From Hyphomicrobiales bacterium (GTDB lineage Bacteria > Pseudomonadota > Alphaproteobacteria > Rhizobiales > Rhizobiaceae): 64,000 bases of DNA. The DNA is taken from positions 1 to 64,000 of the forward strand of contig UBJO01000066.1 in the NCBI GenBank assembly GCA_900465665.1, in the 5' to 3' direction. A program made the position numbers and the translations under genes. The notes below the pieces were generated by a model. The model ran no database searches, had not been told where the DNA came from, and saw nothing but the letters and a program-made list of their open reading frames with translations. Below are positions 52,776 through 62,412 of this stretch, piece after piece. The first letter of the stretch is position 1. Every line of letters begins with the position of its first letter.

Positions 52776-54068
52776 TCAGATGATACCGCCGCTTCCGCCG
52801 ACGGACGCCGGGCGCTCCGCGGCGACCTTCTTGCGGTAGCCGCTGGCGCGATAGGTCGCGACGGGATCAATAGCGCCACCGGCGCGGCGACGAGCTTCCG
52901 CCAGGATCGGCTCGACATCGGTGCGATAGCCGCGCTTCAGCGTCTCCGTCGCCATCAGGGCGTCGTTTTCATCCTGGAAGCCTGCCAGCGCCTTGCGGTC
53001 GACGATCAGCGCCTGCGCGTAGGCGCGGCGGATTTCATTGGCGCTGTTGATCAGGCTTTCGATCGGGTCGGTCACATTGTGCGACTGGTCGATCATGTGG
53101 GCCGGGTTGAAGTCGTTGACACCGCGCTGCTCGGCCTCGACCAGCTCGTTGAACACGAGGAACAGGCGGTAAGGCTCGATCGAACCAGCGTCGAGGTCGT
53201 CGTCGCCATACTTCGAGTCGTTGAAATGGAAGCCGCCGAGCTTGCCGAACTGGATCAGGCGGGCGACGATCATCTCGATATTGGTGTTCGGCGCGTGATG
53301 GCCGAGGTCGACGAGGCAATGCGCCTTCGGGCCGAGCGTCTGGGCGATCAGGTAGTTGGTCCCCCAGTCCTGCACGACCGTCGAATAGAAGGCCGGCTCG
53401 TACATCTTGTGCTCGGAGAACAGCTTCCAATCATCAGGCAGCGCCTTGTAGATGTCGGCCATCGAGGCGAGGTAGCGTTCGAAGGAGCGGGTGAAGTTGC
53501 TCTGGCCCGGGAAGTTCGAGCCGTCGCCAACCCAGACGGTCAGCGCCTTGGAGCCGATCGCCTTGCCGATCTCGATGCATTCGATGTTGTGCTCGACGGC
53601 CTGCGCGCGCGTTGCCGCGTTCGTGTGGCTGAGCGATCCGTACTTGTAGGAATGGACCTGGCCGGGCGCGTCTGAGAAGGTGTTGGAATTCATCGCGTCG
53701 AAGCCGAGGCCGAGCTGGTCGCCCTTCGCCTTCAATTCCTTGACGTCGGTCTTGTCCCACGGAATGTGGAGCGAGACGTTCGGTGTTGCGCGGGTCAGTT
53801 CGTTGATCACGGAGCAATCGTCGAGCTTGTCGAAGATGCCGCGTGGTTCACCGGTGCCGGGAAAGCGGGCAAAGCGCGTGCCGCCAGTGCCGACGCCCCA
53901 GGAGGGCACGGCCACGAAGAATTCGGAAACGCGGCGTGTGATCGCTTCAATGTCCACGCCACGGCGCGAAAGATTGGCGCCCAGCGCCTCGTAATCGGAT
54001 TTGAGCGCGGATGCGCGCTTTTCGTTTTCCTGCGCAATCACATCCTGCGCGATTTTGGTCTCGGCCAT
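52776..54068 (-). CDS. rhaI: L-rhamnose isomerase RhaI
   Basis: 430-residue L-rhamnose catabolism isomerase (Pseudomonas/rhizobial type), converting L-rhamnose to L-rhamnulose. TIM-barrel metal ligands are expected in YEPAFYSTVVQDW, CLVDLGHHAPNTNIE and GGFHFNDSKYGDDD. ATG 54068 has GAGGGAGGAA upstream. It lies downstream of rhaD in the same leftward direction, with a 246-base gap that holds a small gene on the opposite strand. Confidence 0.94.
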   Translation of the reverse strand: MAETKIAQDVIAQENEKRASALKSDYEALGANLSRRGVDIEAITRRVSEFFVAVPSWGVGTGGTRFARFPGTGEPRGIFDKLDDCSVINELTRATPNVSLHIPWDKTDVKELKAKGDQLGLGFDAMNSNTFSDAPGQVHSYKYGSLSHTNAATRAQAVEHNIECIEIGKAIGSKALTVWVGDGSNFPGQSNFTRSFERYLASMADIYKALPDDWKLFSEHKMYEPAFYSTVVQDWGTNYLIAQTLGPKAHCLVDLGHHAPNTNIEMIVARLIQFGKLGGFHFNDSKYGDDDLDAGSIEPYRLFLVFNELVEAEQRGVNDFNPAHMIDQSHNVTDPIESLINSANEIRRAYAQALIVDRKALAGFQDENDALMATETLKRGYRTDVEPILAEARRRAGGAIDPVATYRASGYRKKVAAERPASVGGSGGII

Positions 54069-54152
54069 CAGTTCCTCCCTCTTCGCATCGAACCAAACGG
54101 CTCCTGTCCGCGTTTCGGTGCCTGAAATACCTAATTCAATAACGAGGCGACC

Positions 54153-54311
54153 TTGGACATCATACGCATTCTTTTCGCGATCATCCTGCCACCTGTCGGC
54201 GTCTTCCTGCAGGTCGGAATCGGCCTGCAGTTCTGGCTAAACATTCTGCTGACGCTGTGCGGCTACGTGCCGGGGATCATCCATGCGGTATGGGTGATCC
54301 TCCGGCGGTAG
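54153..54311 (+). CDS. Pmp3/YqaE (UPF0057) family small membrane protein
   Basis: 52-residue hydrophobic protein from a TTG start (54153) with GAGG five bases upstream. The Pmp3 signature is unmistakable: ILPPVGVFLQVGIG, FWLNILLTLCGYVPGIIHA, ending VILRR. Two membrane helices. In other organisms Pmp3 proteins affect membrane potential and salt tolerance. It lies on the plus strand between the minus-strand rhaI and rhaD genes, so it is antisense to a rhaDI read-through transcript. Confidence 0.9.
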   Translation: MDIIRILFAIILPPVGVFLQVGIGLQFWLNILLTLCGYVPGIIHAVWVILRR

Positions 54312-54314
54312 CGA

Positions 54315-56411
54315 TCAGCGCGGGAAGCTCTGGGCGTTGCCGGCATCGACGTTGATGATATTGCCGGTGGACTTTGCCGAGAGATCGGACGCGAGGAAGT
54401 AGATCGCTTCGGCGATGTCCTCAGGGAAGACGTTGAGCTTCAGCATGGAGCGCTTGCGGTAGTGCTCCTCCAGCTCGTTGATCTCGATCTTCGACGATGC
54501 CGCACGCTGTTCGCGCCACTCGCCGTTCCAGATCTTCGATCCACGCAGGACCGCATCCGGGTTCACGGTGTTGACGCGAATGCCGGCTTCCGCGCCTTCG
54601 AGCGCAAGGCAACGCGCGAGATGGATCTCGGCAGCCTTGGCCGTGCAATAGGCGGCCGCGTTCGGAGACGATGCCAGGCCGTTCTTCGAAGCGACAAACA
54701 CGACGTTGCCGCCGAGGTTCTGCTTGCGGAAAAGGCGGAAGGCTTCGCGCGAAACGAGGAAGTAGCCGGTCGCCAGAATGTCGATGTTCTTGTTCCACAT
54801 CGAAAGCTCGGTGCTTTCGATCGGTGCGGACGAAGCAATACCAGCGTTCGAGACGAGGATATCGACGCCGCCGAATTCGACGCAGGCTTCCGCGAAGGAC
54901 GAGATCACGCCGTCTTCCTTGGTCACGTCGAGCTTGACGCCGCGAACGGCATCGGCGCCGAACTGCTTGGCGAAATCGGCCTCTGTGCCGTCGAGCGCTT
55001 CCTGGTCGATATCGGCCAGAACCACGCAGGCACCTTCGCCGATCAGGCGGGCAGCCGTCGCACGGCCGATGCCGCCGGCGCCGCCGGTGACGAATGCAAC
55101 CTTGCCGGCTAGGCTCTTCGGCTTCGGCATGCGCTGAAGCTTGGCTTCCTCGAGCAGCCAGTATTCGATGTCGAAAGCTTCCTGTTCAGGCAGGCCCTGA
55201 TATTCGGAAACGGTCGAGGCGCCGCGCATGACGTTGATGGCGTTGACATAGAACTCGCTGGCGATACGCGCCGTTGCCTTGTCGCGGGCAAAAGACAGCA
55301 TGCCGACGCCGGGAACGAGGAAGATGACCGGGTTCGCGTCGCGCATGGCGGGCGAATTGTCATGCTTGCAGTCGTTGTAGTAGCGCGCGTAGTCGGCGCG
55401 GTAGTCTTCGAGCGCCTTGTCGAGACCGGCAACGATCGCATCCACATCGGGCTTCGCTGGGTCGAAATCGACGATGAGCGGGCGGATCTTGGTGCGCAGG
55501 AAGTGATCGGGGCAGCTGGTGCCGAGCGCGCCGAGCGGCTGCAGGTTCCTCGAATTGACGAATTCGAGAACGGCGTCCTGGTCGTCGAAGTGGCCGAGCT
55601 TGCGTTCGGCCTTGCCGATGCGGCCGCGGATTTCGGGCATCAGGCGGGCCGCAATGGCGCGGCGCTGTTCGGCGGCCAAGCTCTCAGTGGCGGCACCACC
55701 GAAAATCGTCTTGCCTTCGGTCTTTTCGGCAAACCAGACAATCGCCTTGTTGATGATGTCGAGCGTCAGCTCGTAGCAGGCCTTGGCGTCGTTGGCCCAG
55801 GTGAAAAGGCCATGGCTTTCGAGCACGACGCCCTTGGAATTCGGGTTCGCCTTGACGAAGGCTTCGAGGTCGAGGCCGAGCTGGAAGCCTGGGCGGCGCC
55901 AAGGCAGCCAGCCGATGTCGGCACCGAAGATCTGCTGGGTCAGCTCCTTGGAGTTCTTCGAAGCAGCGATCGCGATGATTGCATCGGGGTGCATGTGGTC
56001 GACATGCGTGAAGGGCACGAAACCATGCAGCGGCGTGTCGATCGAAGCGGCGCGGCTGTTGAGATTGTAGGTGCAATGGGGGAGGAAGCCGACCATGCGG
56101 TCTTCGTCTTCAACGCCTTTGTAGATGCCCTTCAGCGAATCCAGCTTGTCCTGATAGAGGGTGGCGAAGCCGTCGAGCTTGATGGTGCCGACGTCGCCGC
56201 CCGAACCCTTGACCCAGAGAACCTTGACCTTTTCGCCGGTGAGCGGGTCGGTTTCCATGACCTTGGCCGACGTGTTGCCGCCGCCATAGTTGGTGATGCG
56301 CTTGTCGGCGCCCAGCAGGTTCGAGCGATAGAGCAGCTTCCCAGGCTCATCCAGCCCTGCAGCGTACGAGTCATCCCAACGGTTATCCAGAAGCCGGACG
56401 GTTGCCGCCAT
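54315..56411 (-). CDS. rhaD: Bifunctional rhamnulose-1-phosphate aldolase/short-chain dehydrogenase RhaD
   Basis: 698-residue fusion. The N-terminal ~400 residues are a class II aldolase/adducin domain (YGGGNTSAK, WVKGSGGD, HVDHMHPDA with zinc-binding His, and VVLESHGLFTW). The C-terminal ~260 residues are an SDR (TGGAGGIG, SNAG, YCTAK). It cleaves L-rhamnulose-1-phosphate (aldolase half) and the SDR half oxidises the lactaldehyde product. Start ATG 56411 has GGGAGGATGAC upstream. Divergent from rhaR. Confidence 0.94.
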   Translation of the reverse strand: MAATVRLLDNRWDDSYAAGLDEPGKLLYRSNLLGADKRITNYGGGNTSAKVMETDPLTGEKVKVLWVKGSGGDVGTIKLDGFATLYQDKLDSLKGIYKGVEDEDRMVGFLPHCTYNLNSRAASIDTPLHGFVPFTHVDHMHPDAIIAIAASKNSKELTQQIFGADIGWLPWRRPGFQLGLDLEAFVKANPNSKGVVLESHGLFTWANDAKACYELTLDIINKAIVWFAEKTEGKTIFGGAATESLAAEQRRAIAARLMPEIRGRIGKAERKLGHFDDQDAVLEFVNSRNLQPLGALGTSCPDHFLRTKIRPLIVDFDPAKPDVDAIVAGLDKALEDYRADYARYYNDCKHDNSPAMRDANPVIFLVPGVGMLSFARDKATARIASEFYVNAINVMRGASTVSEYQGLPEQEAFDIEYWLLEEAKLQRMPKPKSLAGKVAFVTGGAGGIGRATAARLIGEGACVVLADIDQEALDGTEADFAKQFGADAVRGVKLDVTKEDGVISSFAEACVEFGGVDILVSNAGIASSAPIESTELSMWNKNIDILATGYFLVSREAFRLFRKQNLGGNVVFVASKNGLASSPNAAAYCTAKAAEIHLARCLALEGAEAGIRVNTVNPDAVLRGSKIWNGEWREQRAASSKIEINELEEHYRKRSMLKLNVFPEDIAEAIYFLASDLSAKSTGNIINVDAGNAQSFPR

Positions 56412-56507
56412 GTCATCCTCCCATGTAGAATTCTTCAGGACGCGAAAATGAGTAATACGCCCTTTGCGGTGACGGTATCGCTCATCAAAAGCGGCGTTGT
56501 CAATCGA

Positions 56508-56560
56508 AAACGATCAAGAACGATTATGTTGCAACGCAGTATGGAAAAATATGATCGTTT
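56508..56560. promoter_or_regulatory. Widely spaced inverted repeat in the rhaD/rhaR promoter region
   Basis: AAACGATCA at 56508-56516 and its exact inverse TGATCGTTT at 56552-56560 lie 35 bases apart in the 199-base region between the divergent rhaD and rhaR genes. A further ACGAT copy at 56520 overlaps the first. DeoR-type regulators often bind spaced repeats, so this is a candidate RhaR operator. Confidence 0.5.
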
Positions 56561-56610
56561 GTGATTGACACATAGTCACAACTGCGAAATAAACGATGCA
56601 GGAGGAACCC

Positions 56611-57420
56611 ATGCACGAACGCGAACGCCATCGCATCATATTGAGCGCCGTACAGGAAAAGTCGGTCGTGACGGTTCAGGATATTTCCGAGCTGACCGAG
56701 GCTTCCGAGGCGACAATCCGGCGTGACATCGCAGCGCTTCACGTGCAGGGAAAGATCCGGCGTGTGCGTGGCGGCGCGGAAGCCGTGCATCCGCCGCAGC
56801 TCGGCAATCTAGCTGGCCGGCCTTTCCGGGTTTCAGAATCAGTCAACTCCGATAAGAAGCGCGCAATTGCGCGCGCAGCCGTCGATCTCTGCGATCCCGG
56901 CGACGCCATCATCATCAATGGTGGAACGACCACCTTCCAGATGGTGCATTTCATGGCGGCGCATCGCATGCAGGTGATGACCAATTCCTTCGCGATCGCC
57001 GAGCATCTGGTCAAGCATTCGAAGAACACGGTGACGGTTCCCGGTGGAGTGATCTATCGCGAGCAGAGCCTCATCCTGTCGCCCTTCGACAATGACGCGA
57101 TCCGCAATTTCTATGCGCGTCGCTTCTTCATCGGTGCGCAGGGCGTCGGGCCGCTCGGCATCATGGAAGCGGATGCGCAGATCATCCAGAGCGAGCAGAA
57201 GCTGATGCATCAGGCCGACGAGCTGATCGTCATGGTCGATTCCAGCAAGTTTCATCGCCGCTCGAGCCTCATTTTGTGCGGGCTCGATCGTGTTACGACA
57301 GTGATCACGGACGAGGGGGTCTCCGACGAGGCGGTGCGGATGATCGAGGATGCGGGCGTCAAGCTCGTCGTTGCGAGCATGGTCTCGCAGGCAAGGGAGG
57401 ATTCCTCGTCGGTCGCCTGA
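56611..57420 (+). CDS. rhaR: DeoR-family regulator of rhamnose use RhaR
   Basis: 269-residue DeoR-type regulator. HTH region: VVTVQDISELTEASEATIRR with DIAALHVQGKIRRVRGGAEA; the C-terminal DeoR sensor domain follows (INGGTTTFQMVHFMAAHRMQ, IADEGV-like segment). ATG 56611 has GGAGGAACCC just upstream; the frame from 56596 adds five residues. In R. leguminosarum the equivalent negatively regulates rhaDI and rhaRSTPQUK. Confidence 0.92.
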   Translation: MHERERHRIILSAVQEKSVVTVQDISELTEASEATIRRDIAALHVQGKIRRVRGGAEAVHPPQLGNLAGRPFRVSESVNSDKKRAIARAAVDLCDPGDAIIINGGTTTFQMVHFMAAHRMQVMTNSFAIAEHLVKHSKNTVTVPGGVIYREQSLILSPFDNDAIRNFYARRFFIGAQGVGPLGIMEADAQIIQSEQKLMHQADELIVMVDSSKFHRRSSLILCGLDRVTTVITDEGVSDEAVRMIEDAGVKLVVASMVSQAREDSSSVA

Positions 57421-57470
57421 GCGGCACCGGCAGGATGTAGTCAAGTCAATCAACGTGGGAGGAAGAAAGC

Positions 57471-58466
57471 ATGAAACTCGCAAAGACACTGGCGGTGGGC
57501 GTCGCCTTTGCCGTCGCATTGATGGCAGGTGCTGCAAGCGCCAAGGACATCAAGATCGGCCTGGTGGTCAAGTCGCTCGGCAACGGCTTCTTTGAAGCCG
57601 CCAACAAGGGCGCCCAGGAAGCAGCCAAGGAACTCGGCGGCGTGGAAGTCATCTACACCGGCCCGACCTCGACGACGGCCGAAGGCCAGATCGAAGTTAT
57701 CAACTCGCTGATCGCACAGGGCGTCGACGCCATCGCGATCTCCGCCAACGATCCTGACGCTGTCATCCCGGCCCTGAAGAAGGCCAAGCAGCGCGGCATC
57801 AAGGTCATCTCCTGGGATTCCGGCGTCAACAAGGACGGACGTATTTTGCAGCTGAACCCATCGTCCAACGAACTGATCGGCAAGATGTGCCTGACGCTCG
57901 TCAAGGATCATCTCGAAGGCGGCAAGGGTGACTTCGCGATCCTGTCCGCAACAACCACCTCGACGAACCAGAACATCTGGATCGGCGAGATGAAGAAGCA
58001 GCTCAAGGACTTCGCCGGCATGAACCTCGTCACCACCGTTTACGGCGACGACCTCTCCGACAAGTCCTACCGCGAAGCCGAAGGCCTGCTGAAGTCCAAC
58101 CCGAACGTCAAGGTCATCGTCGCCCCGACGACGGTCGGCGTTCTGGCCGCTTCCAAGGTCGTCGAAGACAAGGGTCTCGTTGGCAAGGTCTATGTCACGG
58201 GTCTCGGCCTGCCGTCCGAAATGGCCGGTGCAATCAAGTCTGGTGCGACGAAGGAATTCGCGATCTGGAACCCGATCGATCTCGGCTACTCCGCAACGCA
58301 GATCGCCTACCACCTCGTAAAGGGTGACGCGACCGGCAAGCCGGGCACTGAAATCGAAGCCGGCCGCATGGGCAAGATCAAGGTAGATGACAAGGGAGAA
58401 GCCGCAATGGCCGACCCGTTCATCTACAACGCGTCGAACATCGACCAGTTCTCGAAGGTTTTCTAA
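57471..58466 (+). CDS. rhaS: L-rhamnose-binding periplasmic protein RhaS
   Basis: 331-residue sugar-binding protein of the ribose/rhamnose (PBP1, CUT2) class. Residues 1-24 form a signal peptide (cleavage after ASA). Mature sequence: IKIGLVVKSLGNGFFEAANK, ALAISANDPDAV and LGLPSEMAGAIKSG. ATG 57471 has GGGAGGAAG upstream. It delivers rhamnose to RhaTPQ. Confidence 0.94.
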   Translation: MKLAKTLAVGVAFAVALMAGAASAKDIKIGLVVKSLGNGFFEAANKGAQEAAKELGGVEVIYTGPTSTTAEGQIEVINSLIAQGVDAIAISANDPDAVIPALKKAKQRGIKVISWDSGVNKDGRILQLNPSSNELIGKMCLTLVKDHLEGGKGDFAILSATTTSTNQNIWIGEMKKQLKDFAGMNLVTTVYGDDLSDKSYREAEGLLKSNPNVKVIVAPTTVGVLAASKVVEDKGLVGKVYVTGLGLPSEMAGAIKSGATKEFAIWNPIDLGYSATQIAYHLVKGDATGKPGTEIEAGRMGKIKVDDKGEAAMADPFIYNASNIDQFSKVF

Positions 58467-58487
58467 GCCTCGCTTGGACGAAACAAA

Positions 58488-58508
58488 CCCGGCGGCACAG
58501 CCGCCGGG
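58488..58508 (+). terminator. Perfect 9-bp GC hairpin after rhaS
   Basis: CCCGGCGGC at 58488-58496 pairs with GCCGCCGGG at 58500-58508 with an ACA loop, between rhaS (stop 58466) and rhaT (start 58538). No T-run. As with the other three binding-protein genes it likely favours rhaS expression over downstream genes. Confidence 0.7.
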
Positions 58509-58537
58509 CCCTTCCCAATGAACACTGGTAAGCGCTG

Positions 58538-60073
58538 ATGAACAACGCCCTTCAACATCCTGTTGCAAGCGTCGCGACAAACGACGTACCCGCAATTCTC
58601 GAGATGCGCGGCATCTCGCAGATCTTCCCTGGCGTGAAGGCGCTCGATAACGTCAGCATCGCGCTCTATCCCGGCAAGGTCACCGCGCTGATCGGCGAAA
58701 ACGGTGCCGGCAAGTCGACCCTCGTCAAGATCCTGACCGGCATTTATCGCCCGAACGAAGGCGAGATCCTCGTCGAGGGCAAGCCGACGACGTTTGCCAA
58801 TGCGCAAGCCGCTATCGATGCCGGCGTTACCGCCATCCATCAGGAGACCGTGCTTTTCGACGAACTGACGGTTGCCGAAAACATTTTCCTCGGCCATGCG
58901 CCGCGCACGCGCTTGCGCACCATCGACTGGAAGCTGATGAACAGCCGCGCCAAGGCGCTGCTCACCTCGCTTGAAAGCAATATCGATCCGACGATCCGCC
59001 TGAAGGACCTCTCTATCGCGCAGCGCCACCTCGTGGCCATCTCCCGCGCACTGTCGATCGAGGCCCGCATCGTCATCATGGATGAGCCGACGGCGGCCTT
59101 GTCGCGCAAGGAGATCGACGATCTGTTCCGCATCGTCGAAGGCCTGAAGGCACAGGGCAAGGCAATCCTCTTCATCAGCCACAAGTTCGACGAACTCTAC
59201 GAGATCGCCGACAACTTCGCGGTCTTCCGCGACGGCGGCGCCGTCGGCCACGGCAATCTGAAAGCCACACCCCAGGACGAGATCGTTCGCATGATGGTCG
59301 GCCGCGATGTCGAGAACGCATTCCCGAAGATCGACGTCGCGATCGGCGGACCGGTACTGCAGGTCGAGAAATACTGCCACCAGACCGAGTTCCGCGACAT
59401 CTCGCTGACGCTGCGCAAGGGCGAGATCCTCGGCGTCTACGGCCTGATCGGCGCCGGCCGCTCCGAACTCTGTCAGTCCCTGTTCGGCATTACCAAACCG
59501 CAATCGGGCAAGCTGACGCTTGACGGCCGGGAGATCAGCATCAACTCGCCGCTCGATGCCATCCGTGCCGGCATCGTCTATGTGCCGGAAGAGCGCGGCC
59601 GTCACGGCCTGGCGCTTCCCATGCCGATCTACCAGAACATGACGCTGCCTTCGCTCGGGCGCACTTCGCGCAAGGGTTTCCTGAAGGCGGCCAATGAGTT
59701 CGCGTTGGCGCGCAAATATGCCGAGCGGCTCGATCTGCGCGCGGCGGCGCTTTCGGTTCCAGTCGGAACGCTGTCGGGTGGCAACCAGCAGAAGGTGGTG
59801 ATCGGCAAGTGGCTGGCGACCATGCCCAAGGTCATCATTCTAGACGAACCGACCAAGGGCATTGACATCGGCTCGAAGGCCGCCGTCCACGGCTTCATCA
59901 GCCAGCTCGCCGCCGAGGGCCTCTCCATCATCATGATCTCATCGGAGCTGCCGGAGATCATCGGAATGTCCGACCGGGTGCTTGTCATGAAGGAGGGCCT
60001 GTCGGCCGGCCTGTTCGAGCGCAAGGACCTGACGCCGGAAACGCTGGTGCGCGCTGCCACCGGTAACGCTTGA
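58538..60073 (+). CDS. rhaT: Rhamnose ABC transporter ATP-binding protein RhaT
   Basis: 511-residue CUT2-type ATPase with two ATP-binding halves. First half Walker A GENGAGKST, Walker B VIMDEPTAALS; the signature site is LSIAQRHLVAISRA, lacking the canonical LSGG. Second half: EILGVYGLIGAGRSELC, LSGGNQQKVVIGKWL, VIILDEPTKGIDIGS. It energises RhaPQ; RhaT in R. leguminosarum needs RhaK for transport activity. Confidence 0.94.
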   Translation: MNNALQHPVASVATNDVPAILEMRGISQIFPGVKALDNVSIALYPGKVTALIGENGAGKSTLVKILTGIYRPNEGEILVEGKPTTFANAQAAIDAGVTAIHQETVLFDELTVAENIFLGHAPRTRLRTIDWKLMNSRAKALLTSLESNIDPTIRLKDLSIAQRHLVAISRALSIEARIVIMDEPTAALSRKEIDDLFRIVEGLKAQGKAILFISHKFDELYEIADNFAVFRDGGAVGHGNLKATPQDEIVRMMVGRDVENAFPKIDVAIGGPVLQVEKYCHQTEFRDISLTLRKGEILGVYGLIGAGRSELCQSLFGITKPQSGKLTLDGREISINSPLDAIRAGIVYVPEERGRHGLALPMPIYQNMTLPSLGRTSRKGFLKAANEFALARKYAERLDLRAAALSVPVGTLSGGNQQKVVIGKWLATMPKVIILDEPTKGIDIGSKAAVHGFISQLAAEGLSIIMISSELPEIIGMSDRVLVMKEGLSAGLFERKDLTPETLVRAATGNA

Positions 60074-60083
60074 GGTAACCAGC

Positions 60084-61085
60084 ATGTCCAGACTCTTGAG
60101 AAAACGCGAAACGCTGCTCTTCATCATCATCGCGGTGATGATCGCAGCCTTCTCGACCCGCGCCGATGGTTTTGCGACGCCTGGAAACCTTGCCGGCATC
60201 GTCAACGACACGTCGATCCTGATCATCCTGGCGTTGGCGCAGATGACCGTCATCCTGACGAAGTCGATCGACCTGTCGGTTGCCGCGAACCTCGCCTTCA
60301 CGGGCATGGCGATCGCGATGATGAATGCCGCCTATCCCGGCCTGCCGCTCGTCGTCCTGATCCTCGCCGCTGTCCTGATCGGCGCCTGCCTCGGCGCCAT
60401 CAATGGCTTCCTCGTCTGGGCGCTCGAAATCCCGCCGATCGTCGTGACATTGGGAACGCTCACCATCTATCGCGGAATGGCCTTCGTGCTCTCGGGCGGC
60501 GAGTGGGTCAACGCGCATCAGATGACGCCGACCTTCCTCAACGTTCCCCGCACCGTCGTTCTCGGCATGCCGGTGTTGAGCTGGGCGGCGATCATCATCG
60601 TCGCGCTCATCTACGTCGTGCTGAAGTACACCCAGTTCGGCCGTTCCACCTATGCCGCCGGCGGCAATCCGACAGCGGCCGTCTATGCCGGCATCGATGT
60701 CGGCTGGACGAAGTTCCTTGCCTTCGTCCTGTCGGGCGCGCTTGCCGGTCTTGCAAGCTATCTCTGGGTGTCGCGCTATGCGGTCGCCTATGTCGATATC
60801 GCCAATGGCTTCGAGCTCGATAGCGTGGCGGCCTGCGTCATCGGCGGCATCTCGATCGCAGGCGGCGTAGGATCGGTGCTCGGCACCGTGCTCGGCGCGC
60901 TCTTCCTCGGCGTGATCAAGAACGCGCTTCCCGTCATCGGCATATCGCCGTTCACGCAGATGGCGATCTCCGGCACCGTCATCATTCTCGCCGTCGTCTT
61001 CAACGCAAGGCGCGAGCGCAATCGCGGCCGCATCATCCTGCGCGACAAGGCCGCGGCAGAGACACCAGCAGAGGTGGCAGCATGA
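60084..61085 (+). CDS. rhaP: Rhamnose ABC transporter permease RhaP
   Basis: 333-residue CUT2 membrane permease with about ten helices; the AAGGNPTAAVYAGIDV-like loop (YAAGGNPTAAVYAGIDVGWT) is the family signature. C-terminal ~25 residues are basic and polar. Pairs with RhaQ, whose start overlaps its stop by ATGA. Confidence 0.93.
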   Translation: MSRLLRKRETLLFIIIAVMIAAFSTRADGFATPGNLAGIVNDTSILIILALAQMTVILTKSIDLSVAANLAFTGMAIAMMNAAYPGLPLVVLILAAVLIGACLGAINGFLVWALEIPPIVVTLGTLTIYRGMAFVLSGGEWVNAHQMTPTFLNVPRTVVLGMPVLSWAAIIIVALIYVVLKYTQFGRSTYAAGGNPTAAVYAGIDVGWTKFLAFVLSGALAGLASYLWVSRYAVAYVDIANGFELDSVAACVIGGISIAGGVGSVLGTVLGALFLGVIKNALPVIGISPFTQMAISGTVIILAVVFNARRERNRGRIILRDKAAAETPAEVAA

Positions 61086-62095
61086 GCACCGTCGTTTCCA
61101 CGCCCACCGAAAAGCGCGTCATCCCGGATCGCCTGGGAACGCCGTTCAAGCGGATCATGTCCAGCTGGGAAGTGCTGCTCTTCGGCGTTGCCGTCGTGAT
61201 CTTCATCTTCAATTCGCTGGCATCGCCCTACTTCCTGGATGCCTGGAACCTCTCGGACGCGACGTTCAACTTCACCGAAAAGGCGATGATCGCGTTTGCC
61301 ATGGCGCTGCTCGTCATCTCGGGCGAGATCGACCTGTCGGTTGCAGCCATCATCGCGCTGGCCTCGACCGCCATGGGCGCGGCGGCGCAGGCGGGTGTCG
61401 GTGCGCCCGGCCTCGTCGCCATCGGCATTGGTGTCGGCCTGCTGTGCGGCATGTTCAACGGGTTCCTCGTCTCCGTGATGAAACTGCCCTCCATCGTCGT
61501 CACCATCGGCACGATGAGCCTGTTTCGCGGCATCTCCTACATCGTGCTCGGCGACCAGGCCTATGGCAACTATCCCGAGGATTTCGCCTTCTTCGGGCAG
61601 GGATATGTCGTCTGGGTCTTCTCCTTCGAGTTCGTGCTCTTCATCGTCTTGGCGATCCTGTTCGCCATCCTGTTGCACGCCACGAATTTCGGTCGTCAGG
61701 TCTATACGATCGGCAACAATGACTTCGCCGCGCGCTTCTCGGGCATTCCGGTCGAGCGGGTGAAGTTCATTCTCTTCATGCTGACGGGCGTGATGAGCGG
61801 CATCGCCTCGGTCTGCCTGACCTCGCGGCTCGGCTCGACGCGCCCGTCGATCGCGCAGGGCTGGGAACTCGAAGTCGTCACCATGGTCGTGCTCGGCGGC
61901 GTCTCGATCCTCGGCGGCTCCGGCAAGATCGGCGGTGTGGTCATCGCCGCCTTCGTGATGGGCCTCGTCACCTTCGGCCTCGGTCTGCTCAACGTTCCCG
62001 GCATCGTCATGTCGATCTTCATCGGCCTGCTGCTGATCATCACCATCGCGATCCCGATCATCGCTCGCCGCATCAAAGCCATGAGTTCGAAATGA
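61082..62095 (+). CDS. rhaQ: Rhamnose ABC transporter permease RhaQ
   Basis: 337-residue CUT2 permease; signature [20 protein letters not shown] and [20 protein letters not shown]. It overlaps rhaP and rhaU by ATGA. The N-terminal ~30 residues are polar. Confidence 0.93.
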   Translation: MSTVVSTPTEKRVIPDRLGTPFKRIMSSWEVLLFGVAVVIFIFNSLASPYFLDAWNLSDATFNFTEKAMIAFAMALLVISGEIDLSVAAIIALASTAMGAAAQAGVGAPGLVAIGIGVGLLCGMFNGFLVSVMKLPSIVVTIGTMSLFRGISYIVLGDQAYGNYPEDFAFFGQGYVVWVFSFEFVLFIVLAILFAILLHATNFGRQVYTIGNNDFAARFSGIPVERVKFILFMLTGVMSGIASVCLTSRLGSTRPSIAQGWELEVVTMVVLGGVSILGGSGKIGGVVIAAFVMGLVTFGLGLLNVPGIVMSIFIGLLLIITIAIPIIARRIKAMSSK

Positions 62096-62412
62096 CGCTG
62101 GAAAAACACGCCTTCAAGATGACGCTCAATCCCGGCATGGAAGCTGAGTACATCAAGCGCCATGACGAAATCTGGCCGGAACTGGTCGATCTGCTGCACC
62201 AATCCGGCGCCAGCGATTACTCGATCCATCTCGACCGCGAGACCAACACGCTGTTCGGCGTGTTGACACGAACAAGCGACAACACCCTGTCGAGCCTGCC
62301 GGAGCATCCCGTCATGAAGCGCTGGTGGGCGCATATGCGCGATATCATGGCCTCCAATCCGGATAATTCGCCCGTCCAAACCGACCTCGTCACCGTCTTT
62401 CATATGCCATGA
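62092..62412 (+). CDS. rhaU: L-rhamnose mutarotase RhaU
   Basis: 106-residue mutarotase of the RhaM/RhaU family, interconverting rhamnose anomers. Conserved residues: His in [14 protein letters not shown] and the C-terminal WWAHMRDIM. It overlaps rhaQ and rhaK by ATGA. Confidence 0.94.
   Translation: MTLEKHAFKMTLNPGMEAEYIKRHDEIWPELVDLLHQSGASDYSIHLDRETNTLFGVLTRTSDNTLSSLPEHPVMKRWWAHMRDIMASNPDNSPVQTDLVTVFHMP

Noticed and set aside
52506-53675. 389-residue plus-strand frame opposite rhaI
   Set aside because: Overlaps a well-conserved rhaI and the end of the SMP-30 gene in another frame; no recognisable domain.
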